From Heliocidaris erythrogramma (Eukaryota > Echinodermata > Echinoidea > Camarodonta > Echinometridae), in NCBI GenBank assembly GCA_025617745.1, contig CM046858.1, forward strand, positions 52,211,925-52,275,924: a stretch of 64,000 nucleotides of DNA. Direction: 5' to 3'. The first letter of the stretch is position 1, and each line of letters starts with the position of its first letter. The notes beneath the pieces were generated by a model that was not told where the DNA came from, searched no databases, and saw only the letters and a program-made list of their open reading frames with translations. A program made the position numbers and the translations under genes. Positions 48,473-60,339 of this stretch are shown one piece after another.

Positions 48473-50896
48473 TGAAGACGAATGTTAATTGTAAACTATA
48501 TGTTCGCTTAATGTAAGAGGAATTAGGGAAAGTACTAAAAGGGGTGGGGTTTTTTCATGGTGCAGAGAAAGGGGTGACGTTATTTTTCTTCAAGAAACGT
48601 TTAGTTCAAAGGATACAGAGGACAGGTGGAGCTCAATGTGGGATGGGTTATGCTTTTATAGTCACGGTTCTGTTCACAGTAGAGGCGTTCTTATTTTAAT
48701 ATAAGATGCAGTGGACTTCAAACTCATAAAAATAGAGAGGGATGATAGTGGGCGTGTTATAATAATAGACTGTGAAATTCAAGGGTATAGAATTGTCTTA
48801 TGTAATGTTTACTTTCCCACGAGAGATAAAGAGGAAAAAACAAATAGAAATGATTCAGGACTTACGGAAGTGGTTTAATAGAATAACGACAAAAATCATA
48901 TTATAATAGGAGGGGATTTCAATTTGATTTTGAATATTAATTTATACTATAGCGGAAGGGTACTGCAAACTATCAGTAAATTTAGTAAAGCAGTAACTGA
49001 GTTCATGGAAGAGTTTCATTTATCAGATATATGGCGAGAAAGAAATCCCTTGAAAAAACAATACACTTATACAAAACAAAATCCATTTATGCAGAGTCGA
49101 TTAGACTATTGGCTAATGTCTGAAAATATGCAAGGATTGGTTACAAAGTGTGAGATAGTTCATTCATTAGCACCTGACCACTCAGCAATACTTTTGACTC
49201 TTTATGACAAAACAGAAAATAATATAGGGCAAAAATCAAAAGGATCTTATTTGAAATTCAACAACAGCCTTTGCACAAACGTAGATTTTGTTAAACAGTT
49301 GAAAGAAGAGATAATTAATTTGGAAAAAGATTTACAACTAGAAAGTAAAGACAAGGGAGTCCTCTGGGACTTTATGAAAATGAAAATAAGAAGTTTTACA
49401 CAAGCTTTTTCAAAGAAATTAGCTGTAGAAAGAAAACAAAAAAGAGAGCTCCTTGACAAAGAAGTAGCGGATTTAGAAATTAGTCTTGCTGAAGGAGTTA
49501 CAGAAAGAAAATTGGAAGCATTAAAAAAGAAAAAGGAAGAGTTAGTAGCTTGTTATAATTACATTAATGAAGGGATAAAAATACGTTCTAGGGCAACTTG
49601 GTATGAAAGTTGGGAAAGGGAAACAAGATATTTTAGTAAATTGCTACAATCAAATAAAAGAAAGTGTGTAATAAAGAATTTAGTGACTGAGGATGGTCAA
49701 ATGATTGATAAAGGAAAGGAAGTTCTGAATTTGATTAAGATATTTTATTTAAAACGTTACTCTAAAGAGATAAATGAAGACATAAATGTATCAGACACAG
49801 ATTTTTTTCAAAAATTTACCGTCTTTATCAAGGGAGAGTATACAAAATTGTGAAGGAGGAATATTAGAAGGGGAATGTTATGCAGTGCTAAAAGGAATGA
49901 AACAAAACAAGTCACCTGGAAATGATGGACTAACAGTCGAATTTTATATTACATTCTGGGCAGAAATAAAAGATATGTTATTAGGGGCCTTAAATGATGC
50001 TTTTAAGTCAGGTGAACTATCAGCTTCACAGAAACAAGCAGTAGTCATTCTGATTGCCAAAGATGGGAAAGATCCGCATTTACTAAAAAATTATCGGCCA
50101 ATATCTTTATTAAATATTGATTATAAAATTGTTTCAAAAGTAATAGCTACAAGAATAAAAGGAGTTTTGGAAAATATAATTTCAACAGATCAAATATAAA
50201 TTGCCAGGGTATTTAATTGCAGTTGACTTTCAAAAGGCATTTGATTCGGTGTCACATGTTTTTTTAAATAAAGTATTATGCTCTTATAACTTCGGCCCGG
50301 AATTTCGCAGATGGGTGGAAGTTCTATACAAAAATGCACAAAGTTGTATTTTTAATGGAGGGATGTCGACGGGGTATTTTGAAGTACAAAGAGGCGTAAG
50401 ACAGGGAGATCCCCTCTCTCCTTATTTATTTATCTTATGTATAGAAATATTAGCCCATAATATAAGACATGATAGGGAAATAAAAGGTATTTGTTTCGGT
50501 AAGGACGAGGTTAAGCAAGTCATGTATGCGGATGACATGACTCTCTTTGTTCAAGATAAAGTTTCCATTTTAAGAGTAATTAGATTATTAGAGAATTTCA
50601 AAATACTTTCCGGAATTCAAATTAACAAGGAGAAAACAAAAATTCTTTTGTTGGGATCCTTGCATGGGAAGTCTTATGGAATGCCCCTAGGTCAAAAAGT
50701 TGATTTTGTAAAAATATTAGGTGTGGTATTTTCCTTAGATATAGAAGTAAAAGAAAGTTTGAACTACAAGGAGATATTAAGTAAAATTAAAAAGCTTTTG
50801 GGTTGGTGGAAGCAAAGGAAAATACAGTTATTGAAGTTGTTATACATTTTATACAGTTTATGTGCGTCAAGAAAATTATGGAAAAAAATGATATGA
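48469..50896 (+). pseudogene. LINE ORF2 of copy 2 (endonuclease and RT, broken)
   Basis: The endonuclease start is frameshifted. It is open again from 48924 to 49853 (linker and end of the endonuclease). RT follows in pieces: 49786-50199 (fingers) and 50201-50896 (motifs A to C, with YADDM intact). The T run at the domain boundary has seven T as in copy 1. Confidence 0.85.
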
Positions 50897-51975
50897 AATG
50901 GAAGCAGTATTTTAATTATGTTACAAAACATTTAGGAGGAAATCTCATTTTCTCATGTGATTATTTATTGGGTTTATTGAATGTAACGCTGCCAAAATTT
51001 TATACTGATATATTGGAAGTATGGATGGAAACCAGAAATTTTCGAACGAATTGTGAACCATACAAAGGAAATGAAATAATTTTTAATAAAAAATTCATAA
51101 GAAAATCTATTTGACAAAAAAATATTTCGAGTAAAACATATAATGGATCATAATGGGAACTTACGATTACACTCATACTTTAAACAGCGAGGGTTAAACG
51201 TAAAGGATTTTGAATTGATACAAATGATTTATAAGACGCTTCTTTTTAGCTGGAAAAGAAACATGAATAAAGATGGCGATACTGTTCCTGATGATAGGGG
51301 TATTGCTTTTCTAATCGGTAAAAAAAAAATCTATCAATAGATAATATTAATTCAAAACAAATCTATAGGGAATTTCTCTCCAAGAAATCGGCCGCTCCCA
51401 GTGTTTTCAAAAGAATAAGATGTAATTATGGACTTGCAGATAAAGATATAGAAATCCTTTTTAAAAGACCAAGACAGTGTACACTCAATAGCCGACTTAG
51501 GGAGTTCCAATTCAAATTGTTGCACGGTATTATTTACACAAATCAACATTTACATTTATTCGGAATGGTTGATTCAAATTTAGGTAGCTTCTGTAAAAAA
51601 GAAGAGGAGACTTACCGTCATTTATTTTTTTAATGCGAAAGAGTGAGATTAATATGGAGAAACTGTAATAATATTCTTAACTTCATATATCTGATTAATT
51701 TAAGTTGGAAAGAAATATTATTTGGGATAAAATTACGGGAACAAAGAAAAAGAACTGGTTAATCATTTAATAATTCTAGTAAAATACTTGGTTTTTAGGG
51801 GAAGAGAAAAAACGTCAGAAATAAATATAGATAAAATAAAATGCACGTTTAGAGAAGAAGAAAGAGAGGAAAGAAAATTGGCAGTAGGAAGAAATAAATA
51901 TCCCTTACAATTAAGAAAATGGGAAAATTTGGAAAATTTGGGGGAGAGCTGGATGGAATGCTGGATATGGAGCAA
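50897..51975 (+). pseudogene. LINE ORF2 C-terminal region of copy 2 (broken)
   Basis: Short frames matching the C-terminal half of copy 1, with several indels. The first cysteine pair of the zinc finger is lost (LGSFCKK in place of LCSFCKK) and a T-run indel puts a stop after HLFF. Confidence 0.8.
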
Positions 51976-52356
51976 AGTACAAAGGTTGAACCTTTGTTAA
52001 ACTTTTCACTTACAGTTATGTTCATACTTTCTATAATGGAGTAGAATAGTTAGTAAAATTTAACGCTTTTCATCCCCACACAGGTAGAACTTCAAGGGAC
52101 GGATGGGGAGGAGGAAAGGGGGAAGGGGAGGGGAGAAGGAAGGGGTTGGGGGATTGGGGATGAAGGACCTTGTTTGTCAGGTGGTTAGAGAGGAGGGAAC
52201 TGAGGGGGGTGGGAGTCGAGGGTGAAGTGGGGAGTTTTAATAAAATAATTACTCAGGGCTTCAATTTGTATATTCTGTTTTGTGTACTTTGGAAAGATTT
52301 GTCTTTTTTAATTAGTTTTTTCTGTATTGATAGATTGACACTTGAAAAGTATAATA

Positions 52357-53023
52357 TGTGACCCGACGCCTCAAAACCCAAAATAAGTCGCCAATTTTTT
52401 TATTTCTTTTGTTTATACATTTTCTGAAAGTAGAGATTCTCAGCTTTCCAATGGTATATCACTTGCCTAGTTTACTCAATGATAACACCTTTAGATATCA
52501 CATTTAGAATCAGTATGTAACAAGCAATCAATAACTCCTATTCAGAGAAAATGGCCATTTAAGTTCGGAACTAAAGATTGCTAAACCTTCGCTCTCTGTG
52601 TGCGCCCAAGTAAAATTGGGTATTCAAATGGCCATAGCAGCCGGTATATATGAAGACATTATCAGATTAGGCTGAATTTTGGCAAGCTGCTCCAGGAGGA
52701 CCTATTCATTACTCACTCCAGAAATCAATTTAATACCTTTGGAGGTAAAGTAGTAATTTGGCATTGAATGAAAGTATTACAAAAGCTCTCCAAACATTCA
52801 TTAGCTCGACATTTAAAAAAAGGAGTCATTTTAAAATGCCCCCAAAACATATTTCTAAGTCGAATTACGACTCACAAACTTGAGACTTGATAGAATGATG
52901 ATGAAACTACCAATTTCTATCAAAAACAGAAAATCAAGTGATCCAAGCAAATTTACTATTTTGGGTTGTTTGCTACGTTGTGATCCGTGCGACTTATTGT
53001 AGGTTTTGAGGCTGCAGGTCACA
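52357..53023. mobile_element. 667 bp MITE with 35 bp TIRs at a TA site
   Basis: The ends TGTGACCCGACGCCTCAAAA and the inverse of TGTGACCTGCAGCCTCAAAA are flanked by TA on both sides. The uninterrupted tail of copy 1 shows the empty site (AGTATAATATTATG). Fits a Tc1/mariner-type nonautonomous element. It encodes no transposase. Confidence 0.75.
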
Positions 53024-53121
53024 TATGTTTGAGAGGACATGTTTGTAAAAATATACAAATATAATATGAGGTGGCATTGTATTTGTAAATTTGTTAATGG
53101 AATATTGAAGTTTTATATGTA

Positions 53122-53935
53122 CACTAAAGGAAAAAAGAAACTTATAAAAGTTCAAGAGATCACCAAATTAAATTCTCTGCATGGAAATGTACCAAATTTG
53201 GATATAATGTTGATTCAATGCATGGCTTTAAATGACAGTCAATAACAAAAAGTTTTCTTCAATGGCACAAAAGAAATGTGCACTGAAGCAAAGGACTCTC
53301 TAATCCCCAAGTCACAAAGACAAACTGCAGCCTTGTACACCATATGCATGTCAATGAATGAAACAAAAGAATTTCAAAAGGGATTTGCACCCCTCGAGCA
53401 AGAGGATATTGATGTTCTGCCATGGTTCGCCCGTTCACCAGACCTTTCCCCAATTGAACATCTCTGGGAAGAGCTTGGTCGACGTGTGTCAAGGCGTGAC
53501 AATCAACCCATCAATAGGGAGACGCTCATTGCAGCACTGCAAGAGGAATGGAACAATGTTCCCCAGGCTACCATCGCGAATCTGATCGGAAGCATGCGAA
53601 GACGGTGTACAGCTTGCCAGCAAGCTAGAGGTGGACATACTGGCTATTAATCTGTTTGGATATGAACTTGCAAATCCCTTTTGAAATTATTTTGTTTCAT
53701 TCATTGACATGCATATGGTGTACAAGGCTGCAGTTTGTCTTTGTGACTTGGGATTAGAGAGTCCTTTGCTTCAGTGCACATTTCTTTTGTGGCATTGAAG
53801 AAAACTTTTTGTTATTGACTGTCATTTAAAGCCATGCATTGAATCAACATTATATCCAAATTTGGTACATTTCCATGCAGGGAATTTAATTTGGTGATCT
53901 CTTGAACTTTTATAAGTTTCTTTTTTCCTTTAGTG
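53122..53935 (+). mobile_element. Internally deleted Tc1-like element with long TIRs
   Basis: Inverted arms 53122-53383 and 53675-53935 (about 262 bp, nearly identical) begin CACTAAAGGAAAAAAGAAAC and are flanked by TA. The interior is only about 290 bp and encodes the transposase C-terminus. The empty site (ATATGTATTTCATTTTG) is visible in the LINE minisatellite of copy 1. Confidence 0.9.
53384..53650 (+). pseudogene. Tc1-like transposase, C-terminal fragment
   Basis: Begins after the TIR and reads LPWFARSPDLSPIEHLWEEL, the DD34E family motif that contains the last catalytic Glu. It then continues RRVSRRDNQPINRETLIAAL to the normal end near GGHTGY. The DNA-binding region and first two catalytic Asp are deleted. 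The element could only move if a full transposase were supplied elsewhere. Confidence 0.88.
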
Positions 53936-53967
53936 TATTTCATTTTGTTGAAAAAATGAAGTTTTTA

Positions 53968-54330
53968 TTCAAAACGTTACTCTAAAGAGATAAATGAAGA
54001 CATAAATGTATCAGACACAGATTTTTTCAAAAATTTACCGTCTTTATCAAGGGAGAGTATACAAAATTGTGAAGGAGGAATATTAGAAGGGGAATGTTAT
54101 GCAGTGCTAAAAGGAATGAAACAAAACAAGTCACCTGGAAATGATGGACTAACAGTCGAATTTTATATTACATTCTGGGCAGAAATAAAAGATATGTTAT
54201 TAGGGGCCTTAAATGACGCTTTTAAGTCAGGTGAACTATCAGCTTCACAGAAACAAGCAGTAGTCATTCTGATTGCCAAAGATGGGAAAGATCCGCATTT
54301 ACTACATTTACTACTAAATTATCGACCAAT
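53968..54330 (+). mobile_element. LINE copy 3, left part
   Basis: Starts abruptly at the position equivalent to 44740 of copy 1, directly after the copy-2 minisatellite tail. It contains the endonuclease-RT boundary with six T, where the two domains are in one frame, and the RT fingers up to NYRPI. Interrupted by the DIRS element; continues at 60340. Confidence 0.85.
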
Positions 54331-54640
54331 TGTAAAATCAGCACTGATTTTCTTATTTACTATATAAATCTATATACCTACCTATTATGCCTGTAGTCTT
54401 GACTACGGGACCCCTTCGAGAATTTAACACACATGAGTCACAATATTGTGCGCACCCCCCGGTAATCCTATTGTCCCCTTCGCCACTCACGCGCGTCAAC
54501 ACGCTACGGCCATCTTCCTCTTTTGCGAGCAATCCCAAGTAGAAACATGTTGCTTGCAAGGAGCGGGGAAGGAGGGAGGGTCATAGGTAGGTATATAGAT
54601 TTATATAGTAAATAAGAAAATCAGTGCTGATTTTACAAAT
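54331..54640. repeat. Left terminal region of the DIRS element, self-complementary
   Basis: TTGTAAAATCAGCACTGATT and the following 40 bp recur in inverse at about 54575-54637, so this end alone forms a foldback. The middle (54390-54540) pairs with the right end at 60155-60305. Confidence 0.75.
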
Positions 54641-54767
54641 TTACTGCAATAAATCATATACACCTACCTATTATGCCAGACCAGCGCCAACTCAAAGACC
54701 GGGAGGCATGTTTCGAGCAGAAGGAAATAGGATTACACCAAAGACTACAAAGAAGACACAGCGGCCT

Positions 54768-55770
54768 TCAAGGTGGCTGACGCAAACAAAGCTTCACCTG
54801 CGGGAATATCCCTAAGGTAGCAAGAAATGAAGAAATGAAGGAATTGGGCGAACGCCAATAAGCAGCCTTCAAAATATCAACAAGCGCCACACCTTGAAAC
54901 AGAGCCCAAGAAGTGCTGACACTACGAGTATCATGAGCACGAGGCTTACTGTCGGATAAAAGAGCCTCTGTGCCAGCGGCCCTAATAGCTTCAACGATCC
55001 ATCTAGAGATGGAATCAAGAGAGGCAGGAGAAAAAGGCTCTCTAGTGATCAGGAACAACTGATCATCCTTACGATAAGACTTAGTCTTATCAATATACCA
55101 TTTGAGAGCCCTAACAGGACACCAAACTTTGTCCTCACGCACCGAAGAAAAGTTAGAAAGCGGACAAAGAAAAATCTCAACAGGACCGGAGGCAGCTGTC
55201 TGATTCTTGGCAACGAAAGAAGCCCTAGGAATCAATCTAACACCTTTTCTCTCCCAGCGAACATGACCAGGAGTAAGACAGAGAGCATGAAGAGTACTGC
55301 GCCTCTGCCCAGAGGCAATAGCTACCAAAAAGAGCGTCTTAACCGTAAGATGACGAAGCGAAGCTTCACCTAACGGTTCGAAAGGAGCTTTCGCCAAGGC
55401 CTCCAGGACCTTAGGCAGACTCCAAGACGGCACTAACTTAGAAAAAGAAGGTCGTTTCAGAAAGAACGAACGAAACAAACCACTTAGTAGCGGGGAATTG
55501 GAAATCCCCGAACCATCTGAGAAACCCGAATGAATGGCCCCGATCGCCGAACGGTAGCCTCGGATAGTAGAGATAGATCTCCCTTTGTCAAATAACAAGA
55601 TTAAGAAATCCGCAATTGAACCAATAGGAGCCTTAGAAAGGGTTCGATTTCTTCTCTTTGCACCAAAGGAAAAAGACCGAGAGACGGGAATTGTAAATTT
55701 CCCTAGTAGAAACCCTACGACTGGACATTAAAAAGTCCACGGCTCTATCAGAGAGACCCGACTGTCTTGC
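54768..55770 (-). pseudogene. Tyrosine recombinase of the DIRS element
   Basis: The N-terminal part (AVDFLMSSRRVSTREIYNSR) is in another frame, with a frameshift near 55635. From 55598 the frame is open for 276 codons: GYRSAIGAIHSG, the first catalytic Arg in SGQRRSTL, then HDTRSVSTSW with the His-x-x-Arg pair. The nucleophile region reads FISSFLATLG, where DIRS recombinases normally have Tyr two residues before the end of FxxFY. Here it seems to be Phe, a single-base change. The enzyme normally recombines circular cDNA into the target. Confidence 0.82.
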
Positions 55771-57390
55771 AGATCCCCTGACAGGGGCCAAGCAGTCAAA
55801 TGAAGAGACTCCGGACTGTGGTGAAGAATCCCCGATAGGGGCTGTAACACCAGATCCGCTCTTAACGGGAGAACGAACGGTTGAGCCCTTAGGAGGCTCA
55901 TAAGTTCTGGAAACCAATTCCTCCTGGGCCAAAAGGGAGCTATTACGAGCACCCGCGCCCGATCTTCCCTGATTTTCCGCAAGACACGCGGAATCAGTTG
56001 GAAGGGAGGAAAGGCGAATCCCTGAAGGTCTCCCAGCTGAGGGAGAAAGCATCGAGAGCCCATGCTCCCTGATCGCGAACACGGGAGCAAAACTTCGGCA
56101 GCTGGTGATTTAGCACCGACGCAAATAGATCCACTTCCAGTGGACCTAGGCAACTGCAAATGCGGCAAAATACCTCCGGATGGAGCATCCATTCCGATGG
56201 AAGATACCTGCCCCGAGACAGAAAATCCGCAATGAGGTTTTCCCGACCGGGGATGAAAGAGGCCACGGGTGTGATTGCCATGCGACGACACCACCTCCAC
56301 AGCTGAGCTGCTAGGGCATTCAGGGCAACCGAACGAGTGCCTCCCTGCCGATTGATATATGCCGCCACAGTAACATTGTCCGTGAGAATCAGAACCGAAC
56401 GACTGAGAAGTCGACTTCTGAAATGGAGCAAGGTCAACAGAACTGCCATAAACTCCAGGACATTGATATGAGGAAGAGTCCCAAAATGAGACCAATCCCC
56501 CGCAACCGTGCTGCCGTTGCAGTGTCCTCCCCACCCCAACCGAGAGGCGTCCGTCGAAACCGATATCGACGGAAGAGGGGCAGAGAAGGACCTGCCTCGC
56601 GCGAGAAACACCTCGCTCGTCCAACAAGAGAGAAGAGACTTGATCCTTACTGGTACTGGAATCCAGACCAAAAGAGAGTCTTTTCCCGGCTTGAAGAACC
56701 TGAGGAGCTGTCTCTGAAAGGGTCTCATGAGGAGCCGGCAGTCCTCTAAAAACATCGACTAGACTGGCTAGATAACCTAAGTCTTGAGTAAGAATGACGA
56801 GCAAACTAGTCTCGTCCAACAAACAATCGCGCAACTCCGCTAGGAGAAGCCAATCGTCCAGGTAGCAAAAATAGCCGAAGGCCGCATCGCCTCAGAGAGG
56901 CTGCCAGCACGGCTACAACCTGAGTAAGAACCCGAGGGACTGGGCACGGCCCGACGTGAAGAGTGCGAAAACGATAAGTCTCTGAGAGGAAGAAAAACCC
57001 CAGAAGATCGCGCAAAGCGCGATGAACGGGAAAGTGGAAATACGCATCTTCGAAAACTATCAAGACCGCGTAGTCCTTCCTCTTGATCAACGGAAGAATG
57101 GAGGCGAGAGTCTCCATCCGAAAATGTACTGAAGTTTTCCCGAGCGCTTGGGAATAACAAAAGTCGGAGAAAGGGAAAAAGACAGCCTGTGAGGTGACCG
57201 AGTTCCTATAGCACCTCCGGGGAGCGGGGCGGACAGATCTATGAAGAATCAGTCTCGTCCGCCAAAGAGAACAAAAGCGTCCCCGGAGATGGCCTCCCAA
57301 GCGGGGAGAAAGGAACGAAGACAGCCACCAACCAATACTCTGCGACGGTACATGACCGAGGCAGCTGCAGTGGAAAACTATGACCACTGC
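55770..57390 (-). pseudogene. Reverse transcriptase and RNase H of the DIRS element
   Basis: RT in the right part: SVHFRMETLASILPLI, and DAYFHFPVHRALR (motif A, Asp conserved) near 57040. Motif C reads YLDDW near 56850, but in another frame from motif A. RNase H follows near 56600-56200 with TDASRLGWGG, INVLEFMAV and TDNVTVAAYINRQGG, then IADFLSRG. At least two frameshifts separate these parts, so no full enzyme is encoded. Confidence 0.82.
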
Positions 57391-59753
57391 AAACCAAACA
57401 TGACGCTCAAAAGAAGCACCGCTTCAATGCGTCCAAAATCCAGCTAGAAATCCTCCGCAAGAGAAAAACGCTCGGAGGAATCCCGCTGCCTGAACCCAAG
57501 CAAAGCCGAACCCTGCGCGCGGGTTGACTAAAAGTCAGGGAAAGTTTAGAACAAAGCAATCGCTTCTACCCCACAAAGGGAGAGCAACTAAGGCTCTGCC
57601 TGCCCCAGCGATTCGGAAACCGAAGCTTGAGAGGCCGCTTCCAAAACTGGATCCGCCTGAAATAATCGTGACAAAGAATCACGAACAAAGGCCGAAACGG
57701 TCGGATTCACGCATGAACCGCCATAAGCCTCCTCACCCGACGGAGCCCCGAAGCTGCGAGACTAGGAGGCGCATGTGATCCCATCACAGACAAAGAAGAA
57801 TAAACCATAAAAGGCTAATTAGTCTCGATGTCCGACCCAAAAACGGGACAAGAGCAGGGGATGTGAATCCTGGTACAAGGGACCAACCCTGAGTCTGGGC
57901 AAAGCCCATCTCACACTGAACAACTCAGCTTGAGAGACCGGAGGGTTAGCTAAACCCGATGGGCAAGAGGCAGGCAAAGCCTTGCCTCTTTTAGCCCCTT
58001 CCCTAGGCTTCTGATTGGCCCCAAAAGAGCCTAAGTCGAAACCCGCTTTTCAGAGCGTTTATTCGGTTTCGTTCGGATCCCCGAAGCCCTTCGGGAACAC
58101 GAACCGAACCCTCCGCTGAGGGACGCTCACCTCCCTTTATGGGAGAAGTGCGCTGAGGGTATTGAACCCAAAGACGCGCACCAATTACCCATATCGGCCG
58201 AGCAAGGAGATGCAACAGCCATGGGCCGGACGCCAAGGCGCCCAGAGCAAGGGCGGACCGGGATGACCCGGCAAAGGAACGCCAACAAAGGACTCAGCAG
58301 GAATCCCGCTGCTTAAACCAACGCGAAGTCGAACCCTGCGCGCGGGTTGACTAAAATTCAGAGAGATATCTGGATAACAAAGCAATCGCTTCCACCCCAC
58401 AGAGGGCGAGCGATTGAGACTCCGCCTGCCCAAGCGATTCAAAAAAGAAGCTTGAGAGGCCACCTCCAAATCTGGTTCCACCCGAGTGGAAAGAGACAAA
58501 GGAACGCTAACAAAGGCCTCAGCAGGCAGAGCCCCGCATGGTTCAACGAAAGTCTCCTCGCCCAGCGGCGCCCCAAGGGCCGCGGGAATAGGAGGCACAT
58601 GCGAAACCGACTCAGACAAAGACGAATCCAACACAAAAGGCTGATTAGTCTCAAAGTCAGACCCCTGAATAGGGACAGAAGTCAGGGTTGAAGTAGCCGG
58701 TACAAGGACCAACCCTGATTCTGAGCAAAAGCCCGCATCATGCTGAACATGTCAGCTTGAGAGGAGCTAGCTGGGTTAGCCAGGCCAGACGGGCAAGAGG
58801 CCGGCAAAGCCTTGCCACTTTTTGCCCTCTTCTTGGCCTTTTTCTTGGCTGGCTCGACAAGAGTCGTAGCCGAAACCCTTTTGTTAGAACGCTTAATCGG
58901 ATTCGTTCGGATCTCCGAAGCCACTTCGGAAACACGAACCGATCCCTCCGCGGAGGGACGTTCACTTCCCCAAAAAGGGATTGGAGCGCTCATGGCGTAA
59001 GCCTAGAGAATCGCCCAAATCACCCATATTGGCTAAGCAAGAAGATGCAGTAGCCATGGGTTGGGAGTTAAAAGCTCCCAGTGCGTGGGCAGACCGAGAT
59101 GACTCGGTATGTGCCCGATGACTACTAAAGGCGTGTGAACCCGCTATTGGACCGCTCGAAAGCAGCAATAGGGGAGCACTAGTAGTCACGCACTCAGGTG
59201 AAAACACCTGTTGCTCCGAAGAGCGTCCATAATTGTTAGCTCGAGCATTCCCATTAGCTGGCAATGTAGACAGCCCAGGAAGTACTCGTTCCCCCATATG
59301 GCGTTTGCCGGGGGCTAGGGTTTGAGAACCCAGACCAACATGGACTAAGCCCGTGGGTTGCCCTGCAGTAGTGGGGCGCGTCTCCCCTAACGGATCAGAG
59401 CGAGTGAACGCTACCGTACGGGAAACAACCGCCTCCCCCCTCTGGTCTCAGCGACCGGGGGATTGGAATCGTTAGATATCCAAACCACTAGAATCTGACG
59501 CCACCCACCCCGAAACCACGGGCTTCGGAGTTGACAATCCCGACTCAGTTAACGCCACCCGTCCCGAAGCCGCAAGCTACGAGACTGGCAAACTCTGCAA
59601 GGAAACACCACTAGGCAACTTACCCTTAGCCCTCCTCCCTCCCCCATGTACCGAAGTACTCGGGAGAGTTCTGGAAGGCCGAGTCGTCTTGCTAGACGAC
59701 TCTTCGGAAGAAGCAGGTCTCCTTGACCTAGCTGCTTCTTCTTCCGAATCCAT
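57391..59753 (-). pseudogene. Gag-like ORF1 of the DIRS element with a tandem duplication
   Basis: The start is an ATG at 59751-59753 (MDSEEEAARSRRPASSEESS), a Ser/Arg/Glu-rich N-terminus. Further fragments (ERPSAEGSVRV; PAKKKAKKRAKSGKALP) follow in several frames. A block of about 823 bp (57477-58299) is duplicated in tandem at 58300 to about 59120. The duplication and frameshifts prevent a single product. DIRS ORF1 proteins are not well conserved; the role as a structural protein is by position. Confidence 0.65.
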
Positions 59754-60339
59754 ACCACTGCAATAAAACAGACAAAGTATACTTTTCAAATTAAGAAATA
59801 CTTCAACTGAATGCAGTAAAATAAGGGTAAAATTATTTGGGAGATACGCACTAAAGAAATTTTCACAGCCTAAAAACCGTAAGAATAAACGCCGAACCCG
59901 AAGGCTCGGTGACAAACGGAAACACCCGCAAACACGGAAATATCTACGTGGGGCTGACCGTGAAAGAAAAATAAATGCCAAGAAAGGGAATCAAAAAATC
60001 CCTTGCAATCGGCAAGAGTGACTACTAAAACACAAAGTACTATAATCTAAACGAATATAGGTACCTAAAAGTGCTTTAACTATGTGAAAAAGCGCACCAA
60101 AAAGATACTATACGACCTGATTTCAGGAGCGCTGTGACTATACGTCCTAACTCGTCGGGGGCGAGCAAGAAAGAGGAAGATGGCCGTAGCGTGTTGACGC
60201 GCGTGAGTGGCGAAGGGGACAATAGGATTACGGGGGGTGCGCACAATATTGTGACTCATGTGTGCTAAATTCTCGAAGGGGTCCCGTAGTCAAGACTACA
60301 GGCATAATAGGTAGGTATATATGATTTATTGCAGTAAAT
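59754..60339. other. Right terminal region of the DIRS element
   Basis: Untranslated leader of ORF1 and then the inverted terminal sequence (60150-60339) that pairs with 54331-54540. Confidence 0.65.

Larger units (their letters stand above)
48145..53119 (+). mobile_element. L1/Tx1-like LINE, copy 2, damaged
   Basis: Same structure as copy 1, starting GAGAAGGGTCTGGGAAATCG. It has several frameshifts and stops in the endonuclease part, an 80 bp deletion with AATA microhomology near 50196, a deletion of about 250 bp near 50815 shared with copy 3, and further frameshifts. Its 3' tail is interrupted by a MITE (52357-53023) and by a Tc1-like element (53122-53935). Confidence 0.88.
54331..60339 (-). 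mobile_element. DIRS-type tyrosine-recombinase retrotransposon
   Basis: About 6 kb, read on the minus strand: gag-like ORF, RT/RNase H, tyrosine recombinase; no integrase or LTR pair. Inverted terminal sequences of 250 bp or more (GTCCCGTAGTCAAGACTACA on the right, its complement on the left) enclose it. At the left end (54331-54700) part of the terminal sequence is present a second time in inverse, like the complementary region that DIRS elements use for circularisation. It splits LINE copy 3 at 54330/60340 without a clear target duplication, as is usual for DIRS. Confidence 0.85.

Noticed and set aside
56423..57778. Plus-strand frames in the DIRS region (Lys/Arg/Pro-rich)
   Set aside because: They are antisense shadows of the RT/RNase H and gag-like frames on the minus strand.
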